Below, piece by piece: positions 8,097 through 15,323 of a DNA stretch of 64,000 nucleotides. The DNA comes from Deltaproteobacteria bacterium Ga0077539 (GTDB lineage Bacteria > Myxococcota_A > Polyangia > Polyangiales > Ga0077539), in the NCBI GenBank assembly GCA_001465015.1, contig LNEO01000150.1:33436-97435 (forward strand), read 5' to 3'. Each line of letters begins with the position of its first letter. Within the stretch, counting starts at the first letter, position 1. Both the position numbers and the translations under genes were made by a program. Below the pieces are notes generated by a model. That model made no database searches and was not told where the DNA came from. It was given only the letters and a program-made list of their open reading frames with translations.

Positions 8097-8552
8097 GTGA
8101 AGATCGTGATCGCGCCGGTGGGGAGGGCGAAAGAGCGCGAGCTACGCGCGCTCGTCGACGACTACTACGCGCGAATCCGACGCTACGCACAGCTCGAAGA
8201 GATCGAGCTCGAAGACACGAAGCGACAGGACAAGCTCGTCGAAGCAGTCGACCGCGTTTTGTCTGCGCACAAGGGCCGCGCCGAGCTCGTCGCGCTCGAG
8301 GTGACAGGCAAGGCCTTCTCGAGCGAGCTCTTCGCGAAGAAGCTCGGAGAGCGGCTCGAGAGCGCGGCCGTTCCGGTGTTCGTGATCGGCGGGGCCGAGG
8401 GGATCCCGGACGCGCTGAGCGCTCGGGCCGCGTGGAAGGTCTCGCTGGGGCCGATGACCCTGCCCCACCGGCTGGCGCGGCTGATCCTCGCCGAACAAGT
8501 GTATCGAGCGTTCACGATTCTTCGGGGTGAGCCGTACGCCCGCGAGGGGTGA
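8097..8552 (+). CDS. rlmH: 23S rRNA (pseudouridine1915-N3)-methyltransferase
   Basis: RlmH methylates pseudouridine 1915 in helix 69 of 23S rRNA using S-adenosylmethionine. The 151-residue SPOUT protein shows the SAM knot in VFVIGGAEGIP and the signature LGPMTLPHRLARLILAEQ followed by YRAFTILRGEPY. The conserved C-terminal YHR is changed to YAREG, so the usual His is missing. The start is a GTG at 8097, 6 bases after rsfS, forming the classic rsfS-rlmH pair. Confidence 0.94.
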   Translation: MKIVIAPVGRAKERELRALVDDYYARIRRYAQLEEIELEDTKRQDKLVEAVDRVLSAHKGRAELVALEVTGKAFSSELFAKKLGERLESAAVPVFVIGGAEGIPDALSARAAWKVSLGPMTLPHRLARLILAEQVYRAFTILRGEPYAREG

Positions 8553-8622
8553 TACAGTCGCGACCCGTTTTCGAGTCGACCGTCGACTCGCGCGCAACCC
8601 GCCAGACAAGTAGAGACCCGCT

Positions 8623-9099
8623 ATGGAGAACGTTTCGCAGGAGAACCTGGATCGGCTGAAGGCGTCCGCGTCCGCGTGGTTCGGTGACGTCGACCCGTCC
8701 CTCGGCACTGGCGCCATGATCGAGACGGCGTTCTTGATGGCCGCCGCCGACGGGACCCTCAGCGACATCGAGCGCGAGCAGCTCGTCGCCACGATGGAGT
8801 ACATCACGGACAAGAAGATCCCCCGCGACAAGCTCGACGAGACGATCGACCAGCTCCTCGAGGCGCTCTCGGCGGACGGCTGGGAGGCGCGCATCAACGC
8901 CGTCGCCTCGTCGCTGAGCGACGCGCTCGCGCGGCGCAACGCGTACCGCCTCGCGGCGGGCGTGTCGTTCATCGACGGCGAGGTGCAGCCCGAAGAAGCG
9001 CAGCTCTTTACGCTGCTGGCGCGGGCCTTCGAGATCCCCGAGACCGAGGCCGAAGCGATCCTCGTCGAGGTGCGCGACGAGCTCTTTCCCAAGAGCTGA
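8623..9099 (+). CDS. TerB-like (tellurite resistance TerB fold) protein
   Basis: The 158-residue all-helical protein has two repeated segments with the TerB pattern: FLMAAADGTLSDIEREQL near residues 35-52 and AAGVSFIDGEVQPEEAQLF near 110-128. Acidic residues in these two segments form the metal site in TerB-family structures. Such proteins are usually cytoplasmic and of unknown role, and no other ter gene is nearby. It sits 70 bases after rlmH and converges on the DUF4139/OmpA gene with a 23-base gap. Confidence 0.8.
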   Translation: MENVSQENLDRLKASASAWFGDVDPSLGTGAMIETAFLMAAADGTLSDIEREQLVATMEYITDKKIPRDKLDETIDQLLEALSADGWEARINAVASSLSDALARRNAYRLAAGVSFIDGEVQPEEAQLFTLLARAFEIPETEAEAILVEVRDELFPKS

Positions 9100-9122
9100 A
9101 CGCGCGCTCGATCACGCTGGGA

Positions 9123-11351
9123 TCACTGCGTCGGGCCCGGTTGCTCTTCGATCCGCAGCGCGCGCAGCGCTTCGATGAGCTGCGTTCGAACCGTCGAAGC
9201 GGTCACCGTGCGCGCCGCCAGCTCGCTCGAGAGCGTCGCGCCGCGGGCGACCGACGCTTGCAGCTGCTGCGTGAGCTGCGTTCGAAGCGCGACCCGCGTC
9301 GCGTCGGTCACCGCGGTCAGCGTTCGAAGCGACTCGCGGAGCTCGTTGTTGCGATCGGACACGTCCGTGAGCTGCTCGCGAAGCTCCCGCGCCTCGCGCT
9401 CGGCGCGGGCGAGGGCCGCGCGCTGATCGAGGATCGCGCGGAGCTGCTGGCGAACGGCGTCGCTCGACCCGCGAAGGTAGGGCTCGAGGTCGGTCTGCAA
9501 GTCTTCGAGCAACGAAGCAGTTCGTCGCGTGTTGCGCCGCTGCTCGATGGCGATCGTGCTCTCTTGCCCTGCCGTCAACGGAATCGGCACGATGTCCGCC
9601 TCTGTGCCGGCCTCGCTTCCGGGCGGAAGCCCGCGAGACTCGTAGCCCGGCAAATGATCGTGGCGGAGAAAGATCCTCGAGGCGCTCTGCGCGCCGGCGC
9701 TGATGTTGAATCGGGTCGTATGAATTTGTGTGTCCTCGAGGACGAGCTCGCCCCGCGTCGCAGAGACGACCCGGAGCGGCGCTGTTCGATCCGAGGGCTC
9801 GACGCTCACCCGCGTGCTCGAGTCGATCGAGTAGGGAACAAACGCGGTTTCTCCGTCTTCGATCCTGCGCAAGATGCCCTGTCCGGCGAACGTTCCTTGC
9901 GAGAAGAGCGCGACGGGCCCGGGCATGAGCGCGAGGCCCAGGCTGTTGCGCAGGCGCGCGGCTCGATAGGGGTGCATGCTGCTGGCGGGCGCGGCGGGCT
10001 CTGGTCGAAAGAGGTACACGTCTTCGCCGGCGATCTCGCGGCTCGCGAGCGTGACGAGCGCCGCGGACCCGGCGTTGATGCTCACGGGCTCGGCGACGGT
10101 GAAGCGCGCGGCGCCTTCGAACTGCGACGCGCTCGCCTGGGCGCCCGCGTTGGCTGCGGCGGCCGCGACGGTGACGCTGCCGCGCGGCGTCGTGTTCGAC
10201 TGCTCGCCGTCGTCGGGCACGATGTTGAAGCTCACCGCGCGATTCTGCTCGCGAGCTCTCGGGGTCGCGCCGGGACTGATCGGTCGCGTCGCTCCGAAGA
10301 ACGTGGTCCTGAGCCGAACGGCGGGGACGCCGAGCGCGACGAGCCTGGCGCGCACCGCGGAGGCGCGGTCCACAGAGAGCGGCCACGGATTGGGCTCGTC
10401 CTCCGAGGCGTGGCCTTCGACCTCGAGCACTCGAATTTGTGGGTTGTTCTGGATCGTCGCCGCGACCGCCTGAAGAATCGCAGCGGAGTTGCCCTCCAAC
10501 TCTGCGGATCGTGCCCTGAACGAGATGCGATCGAGGATGCGGAGCTGCGACTCTTCGATGACGACCTGGCCTCGATCGGGGCAGCCGTCTTCGTCGCTCG
10601 TGCCGTTGTAGGTCTCGGGCTCGTTGATGCAGCGATCCAGGTGATCAGGGATGCGATCGCCGTCGCGATCGGCCCCGCCGAGCGCCGCGGATCCGGAGCC
10701 CGGGTCGTACGTGGAGAGGCTCACTCCACCGCGACCGCGGGCGGTCGTCTCGGAGGTGACAGCGCCGTACGCGACCTGCGTCGTGGTGCTGCCCGAGGCG
10801 TCCGGGCGCGCGGCGAAGGTGGGATTTCGCAGATGAAACGCGAACGACAGCGGCGCGCCCGTAGCGAGCGTGAGCTCGACGCGGTTCCAATCTTCGTCCG
10901 ACGAGTTGTGAACGAGCGCCCACACTTGCAACAGCGCGGGGCCTCCCTGACGCTCGGGCATCACGACGCGGTAGGTCGTCTGCCAGTTGGCCGTCGGAAC
11001 GGCGTACGCCACCATGAGGTCGCGCGCCCTGCGGTCGGCGAATCGCAGATCGAGGTTGATCGATCCCCCGCTGGACGCGTGGGGCACGCCCGCGGCGACG
11101 GCGGCGCGCCCCGCTCCAGCGCCGCGCTCGATCACCGTGAGCGTCGCGAGCACGTCATCGACTTCGTGCGAGCGGAGCCGAAGCGCGAGTCGATCACCGG
11201 TGACGCGCCCGGTGCGCTCGAAGTATCCGCTGCCGCTCTGGTTGAGCACGACGCGGCGAAGCGTGAGCAGCGAAGAAGGTCCCGGGCGCGGCGCGCAAGC
11301 GCCGAGCGCGACGATCGAACACAGAGCAACCCCCCGAGCGATAGAGTGCAT
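9123..11351 (-). CDS. DUF4139 lipoprotein with inserted TSP3 and OmpA domains
   Basis: The 742-residue protein starts at the ATG at 11351 with a lipoprotein signal ending LGAC (Cys19). Residues about 95-190 look like the first half of DUF4139 (ANWQTTYRVVMP, SDEDWNRVELTL). A calcium-binding type-3 repeat follows (DRDGDRIPDHLDRC). Then comes an OmpA/Pal peptidoglycan-binding domain (about 265-375, with LEVEGHASEDEPN and NRAVSF). After a short linker the second half of DUF4139 resumes (ARLRNSLGLALMPGPVALF). The last 120 residues are coiled coil rich in Arg, Glu and Leu. It should sit in the envelope and anchor to peptidoglycan. A TTG at 11366 is an alternative start. Confidence 0.8.
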   Translation of the reverse strand: MHSIARGVALCSIVALGACAPRPGPSSLLTLRRVVLNQSGSGYFERTGRVTGDRLALRLRSHEVDDVLATLTVIERGAGAGRAAVAAGVPHASSGGSINLDLRFADRRARDLMVAYAVPTANWQTTYRVVMPERQGGPALLQVWALVHNSSDEDWNRVELTLATGAPLSFAFHLRNPTFAARPDASGSTTTQVAYGAVTSETTARGRGGVSLSTYDPGSGSAALGGADRDGDRIPDHLDRCINEPETYNGTSDEDGCPDRGQVVIEESQLRILDRISFRARSAELEGNSAAILQAVAATIQNNPQIRVLEVEGHASEDEPNPWPLSVDRASAVRARLVALGVPAVRLRTTFFGATRPISPGATPRAREQNRAVSFNIVPDDGEQSNTTPRGSVTVAAAAANAGAQASASQFEGAARFTVAEPVSINAGSAALVTLASREIAGEDVYLFRPEPAAPASSMHPYRAARLRNSLGLALMPGPVALFSQGTFAGQGILRRIEDGETAFVPYSIDSSTRVSVEPSDRTAPLRVVSATRGELVLEDTQIHTTRFNISAGAQSASRIFLRHDHLPGYESRGLPPGSEAGTEADIVPIPLTAGQESTIAIEQRRNTRRTASLLEDLQTDLEPYLRGSSDAVRQQLRAILDQRAALARAEREARELREQLTDVSDRNNELRESLRTLTAVTDATRVALRTQLTQQLQASVARGATLSSELAARTVTASTVRTQLIEALRALRIEEQPGPTQ

Positions 11352-11488
11352 GGCGCACTGTATCAAGCGGCGCGCAGAGCGAAGGCGGACGGGCGCACAG
11401 AAGTCTGAATGACAGCGATGGGGACGGAGAGCGATCGAGCGACGATGATTCGTGTTCCACCGCCTCGAACGTGCGGTAGATTTTCATC

Positions 11489-13330
11489 GTGGACCACAGA
11501 GGGGACGAACGCGAAGCGAACAAAAGTGCTGTCGCGGCGACGCTCGAGCCTGCCGCGCCGGAGCGCAGCGCCGAGGACAAACCGCCGCGCGAGGTGACCG
11601 CGCTCGCGAAGGTCGGCAAAGACACGCAGGGCGACGTCTCGACGCGACCAACTGGTTCAGCGTCGAAGTCTACGATGGCGCTGACAGGGTGCGTCGTCTT
11701 CGTGTTGCTTCCGGGCGTCGCCGGATGGAGCTTGCTCGCCGCACCATTTGGCGGAGCGCGAGAGCTCGGCGTGTGGATCGCGGCGCTCCTCGTACGCTTG
11801 ATCGTCTGGTCACGCGGCGAAGCCAAAGAAAACGCGCGCATGGCCTCCGCCTTTCGTGCGCTCGTTTCGGATGAAGCGAACGCCCTGCCCGCGGCCATCG
11901 CGGCGCTCCAACGAGCCCGGCCTCGAAGCGCGCTGGCGTCGCGGGGGACGTTTGCGCTCGTGCAGGGGTTGTTCGATCGCGGAGCCTTCGAGGACGTCGA
12001 AATCGCGTGCAGCGCACTCCTCCCGCAGCTCGGTCCATCGGCGAGCTATGCGCGGCGAACGATCGAGGTGATCCGGATGCTCGCTGCGGCAGCAGTCGGC
12101 AATCGCGCGGCCCTCGATGAAGCGCTCGCCGCGCAGCGCGCGATGGTTCAGGACAGCGGACGAGCAGCGACGCGCATCGTCGTCGAATCCGTCGCAGAGT
12201 TCGTGCAGGGAGACGTCGATGGCGCGAAGGCTCGACTTCGCGCAGCGTGGAGCAGCCTGTCGGACGCCAGCGTGAGCGCTTCGATGCTCGCTCACGCCAT
12301 CGAGACATACGGGGACGAAGGCCATCGCGCAGACCATGCACCGTTTCGCGGCGCGGCTCGTCACCTCGCCGAATATCTTCGGCTGTCTGTGCGCGAACAG
12401 TATGCCGCGATCCACGACGCGTGGAAGGCCATCGAGCGCGCGCATTCAGCGATCGGAGCGGACCGCAATCGTTCGGCTGTCGGTCCGAGCGTCGCGGTGC
12501 AACGAAACGCCGCGCACGCTCCGAGCACCCTGCGCACGTTGGCCGCGATCGGCGCATTGGCGATCGCGACCTACCCCTATTGGGGTGCGCGACTCGGGCA
12601 CGGATCGCCGACGACGTCGCTGCGCGTCGCCTTGTATTGCGTCGCGGCGCTCACGATGGCGTGGGCGATGTTTGCCTCGCCGGCGCCGTCGCCCAAAGCT
12701 GACGTTGGCGTTGCGCGCGTCGCGAGGCCAGAGCTCTACGCGCTCGAATCGCGGTGGGCACTCGGCGAGCGCGAGTCGACGCAGGCCGGGTACGAGGCGA
12801 TCAGCGGCTCGCGAACGGACGGAGGGGACGTCGCGCTCGCGTGCGAAAAGCTCTCGCGACTCGCCGAGATGCGTGGAGAGTTCGAACGCGCTCACCTGTA
12901 CGCGCGTCGCGGCGTCTACGCGTTGAGCGACGACGACGTGTCCGAAGACGAGGGCGTTCGCGCCAGGGTCATTTGGCGATGGGCCGAGGCGCTCGCCACA
13001 ATTGGGCGCGTCGAAGAGGCAGACTTCGCATCGCGAGGCCTCGTGCCGCTCGCCCACGTCGGCCTTTGCGAGAAGTTCTTGCGCTTCCGCGCCGCGGTAC
13101 GCGAAGACAACGCGAGCGCAAAGGAGCTCGCGAGGGAGCTCGAGCCATTCGCGTTCGGGCAGGACGCGCTGTTGGTGAGCGCTGTGCTCGCTGAGGACGA
13201 TTCGACGCGCGACGCGCGCCTGCGCGCGAAGCTCACCCAGCAGCAAGACGCCCGTCGTTGGCTTACTGCGATCGCCCCGCGCTACGCGGCGATCGTGCTC
13301 CGAAAATCGACGGACAACCCAAGCGACTGA
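11489..13330 (+). CDS. Membrane protein with helical-repeat regions, unknown
   Basis: The 613-residue product starts at a GTG at 11489. After a polar N-terminus of about 60 residues there are hydrophobic segments near 62-105 (CVVFVLLPGVAGW and IAALLVRLIVW) and again near 352-395 (IGALAIATYPYWG and VALYCVAALTMAWAMF). The regions between and after them are Ala/Arg-rich helices reminiscent of TPR solenoids. I recognise no family. It is divergent from the DUF4139 lipoprotein gene (137-base gap) and stands alone. Confidence 0.7.
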   Translation: MDHRGDEREANKSAVAATLEPAAPERSAEDKPPREVTALAKVGKDTQGDVSTRPTGSASKSTMALTGCVVFVLLPGVAGWSLLAAPFGGARELGVWIAALLVRLIVWSRGEAKENARMASAFRALVSDEANALPAAIAALQRARPRSALASRGTFALVQGLFDRGAFEDVEIACSALLPQLGPSASYARRTIEVIRMLAAAAVGNRAALDEALAAQRAMVQDSGRAATRIVVESVAEFVQGDVDGAKARLRAAWSSLSDASVSASMLAHAIETYGDEGHRADHAPFRGAARHLAEYLRLSVREQYAAIHDAWKAIERAHSAIGADRNRSAVGPSVAVQRNAAHAPSTLRTLAAIGALAIATYPYWGARLGHGSPTTSLRVALYCVAALTMAWAMFASPAPSPKADVGVARVARPELYALESRWALGERESTQAGYEAISGSRTDGGDVALACEKLSRLAEMRGEFERAHLYARRGVYALSDDDVSEDEGVRARVIWRWAEALATIGRVEEADFASRGLVPLAHVGLCEKFLRFRAAVREDNASAKELARELEPFAFGQDALLVSAVLAEDDSTRDARLRAKLTQQQDARRWLTAIAPRYAAIVLRKSTDNPSD

Positions 13331-13642
13331 CCGGCGGTCATCGTGGTAGAACTCAGCTCGATGAGGTAGTTCGCGCCCGGGCGCTCGAAGGCCCGGGGCT
13401 GTCCTGAAACACGTTGCCGCTTCGCTGGCGGGTATCGCCCCCCGACGCCGCAGCCGACGCTTCCGTCGCGAACTCGCGTTGCGGTTCGCGCCAGTGGTAA
13501 CGAGTCGAGGGACAGTGCATGGCCTGACCGAGGGTGGGGACCGCAGCGTCCCCTGCGAAGCGTTCGTCGCTGCAATGCTGCAAAGACCAGCGCAAACGCA
13601 GTCCGTCAATCCACCGGTCGAGCAGCGCCGTCGGAGACAGTC
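13331..13642. other. Intergenic region with no recognisable feature
   Basis: This stretch of about 310 bases separates two plus-strand genes. Open frames here are short and show no family resemblance. I see no tRNA-like fold, no long perfect inverted repeat and no TTGACA-type promoter. The only clear signal is GGAGAC just upstream of 13643, the ribosome binding site of the next gene. Confidence 0.5.
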
Positions 13643-14122
13643 ATGGGATTTTTCGACAAGGTGAAGAACTTCGTGGGCGGGAGCTCGATGGTGAACATCG
13701 AGTTTACGGAGATCGAGCGGCAGCCTGCGAGCTCGGCGACGCTCCCGATCGGCGACAGCGTGGTGAAGGGCAAGTACAAGATCACCGCGGTCAAGGACTG
13801 CGTCGTGCTCGCGCACATCGCCGAGTTTCGTACGCGCTGGACCGAGCGCGACGGGACGCTCGGCACCATGCACGTCGAGGATCGCGTCGACGAAAAGAAC
13901 CAGGTAATCGGCGCGCCCTATCAGTTTCCGTACACGATGAAGCCCGGCGATGTGATGGAGGCCGGCTTCTGCATCGGCGACGTGCGGATCCAGGACTTCT
14001 TGATGAAGTCGTACGGAGTGGCGACGCCGACGCCGCCGATCGAGGTGTTTCTCAAGGTGATCGTCGACGTGAAGGGCTCGCCTTTCGACCCCGAGTGCGA
14101 ACAGAAGATCACCGTCGTCTGA
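13643..14122 (+). CDS. Spo0M/arrestin-like protein (tentative)
   Basis: The 159-residue protein begins MGFFDKVKNFVGG and is otherwise beta-rich with no signal peptide. The opening amphipathic segment followed by an immunoglobulin-like domain, with a VKGKYKITAVKDC strand and a YQFPYTMKPGD segment, resembles the N-terminal arrestin fold of Spo0M-type sporulation-control proteins, but it is shorter than Spo0M (about 260 residues) and the similarity is judged by eye. GGAGACAGTC precedes the ATG. It is flanked by unrelated genes. Confidence 0.7.
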   Translation: MGFFDKVKNFVGGSSMVNIEFTEIERQPASSATLPIGDSVVKGKYKITAVKDCVVLAHIAEFRTRWTERDGTLGTMHVEDRVDEKNQVIGAPYQFPYTMKPGDVMEAGFCIGDVRIQDFLMKSYGVATPTPPIEVFLKVIVDVKGSPFDPECEQKITVV

Positions 14123-14174
14123 GCGTGAGCCCTCGTGCGCTGGCTGGCGCGTCTGTTGGGCGCCCCGTCGCGAC

Positions 14175-15200
14175 TCAGAAGCTGTCCCACAGCGGCTCGT
14201 CGATCTCCTCGCAGAGCGACTCGACGTCGAGGTCTTCGTTGTTCGACAACAGCACCGACGTGACGTCGTCATCGTAGTAGCGCACGTAGTACGTCGCGGT
14301 CCCCGCCCACGCGCCGCTGTGCGAGATCGACGGGTTGTCCTCGTCCTGGTCGACCGACCACCCGTAGCCGTAGCCCTGGCCGTCCGCGTCGATCTCCGAG
14401 CCGTCATCCAACGTTCCCGGCTCGCGCATCGCCTCGAGAGATTCGCTCGAGAGCAGCGTCGCGTCTCGCATCGCGCGCTCCCAACGGACCAGGTCGTCGA
14501 GGCAGGTGAACACGTTTCCATCGCCTTGGATCACGCTGGGCTCGAGGCTCTCGACGTACTCGTCTCCGTCCTCTTTGTACCCGGTGACGCGGCGCTCGAT
14601 CCGACGTCGCGTCGAATCCAGCGCAAACGTGCTCAGCATCCCGAGCGGGCCGAACATCCGCTCCCTCGCAAACTCCGAGTAGCGCTTGCCGCTCACGCAC
14701 TCGACCAGCCGCGCGAGCAGCGCGTAGCCGCTGTTGTTGTACTCGTAGCGCGTTCCCGGAGCGCTCACCATGCGCTTGCTGTTCAACCACTGGACCAGCC
14801 CCTCGTTCGTGAGCCGCTCGAACTCTTCGTCGGTCCCGTCCCACGCGTCCCCGCTGTAGTCCGGAAGCCCCGAGCAGTGCCACAACAGATCCTGCACGAG
14901 GATGGGCCGACCGCGCGTCGCGATGGTCAAGTCCGAGATGTGCGAGCGCACTTCGTCCTCGGCCGTGAGCGCTCCGTCTTCGATGAGCAGCGCGACCGCG
15001 GTCGCCGTGATGTGCTTGGACACCGACGCCAGGTCGAACACCGAGCGCGAAGAGAGCGCCTCTCCGCCGAGCGCCTCGACCCCGTACCCCTTGCGAATCA
15101 ACACCTCGCCGTCGCTTACGACGAGCAGCGCGAGTCCCGGCCCGTCGTCGTCTACGTGCTCGGCAATCACCTCGTCGATCGCCCGTTGGAGCTTCGCCAT
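14175..15200 (-). CDS. Serine hydrolase, class C beta-lactamase fold
   Basis: The 341-residue protein has the three active-site elements of the beta-lactamase/DD-peptidase superfamily: SVSK (Ser-x-x-Lys) near residue 58, YNN near 155, and HSG near 303. Members include esterases, D-aminopeptidases and penicillin-binding-like enzymes; true class C beta-lactamases are one subgroup. No signal peptide is visible from the ATG at 15200, so it may act in the cytoplasm. A GTG 42 bases upstream is an alternative start but adds no export signal. It converges on the Spo0M-like gene. Confidence 0.88.
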   Translation of the reverse strand: MAKLQRAIDEVIAEHVDDDGPGLALLVVSDGEVLIRKGYGVEALGGEALSSRSVFDLASVSKHITATAVALLIEDGALTAEDEVRSHISDLTIATRGRPILVQDLLWHCSGLPDYSGDAWDGTDEEFERLTNEGLVQWLNSKRMVSAPGTRYEYNNSGYALLARLVECVSGKRYSEFARERMFGPLGMLSTFALDSTRRRIERRVTGYKEDGDEYVESLEPSVIQGDGNVFTCLDDLVRWERAMRDATLLSSESLEAMREPGTLDDGSEIDADGQGYGYGWSVDQDEDNPSISHSGAWAGTATYYVRYYDDDVTSVLLSNNEDLDVESLCEEIDEPLWDSF

Positions 15201-15323
15201 ACCCGATGATCCTGCGCGCGGCGCAGACGACGCAACCACCAACGTAGTGCGCGGGCGATCGGCGCCGCGGCGTTCAGCGACAGCCTGCGGCGCTGGACGG
15301 GTCCCCTCTCGGCGCGAAGCCCC

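Noticed and set aside
12446..14521. Long minus-strand open frame across three real plus-strand or minus-strand genes
   Set aside because: It crosses several convincing genes and an intergenic gap and is compositionally an antisense artefact.
14175..15200. Antibiotic-inactivating class C beta-lactamase
   Set aside because: The three motifs define the superfamily only; no export signal is seen and many members are esterases or peptidases.
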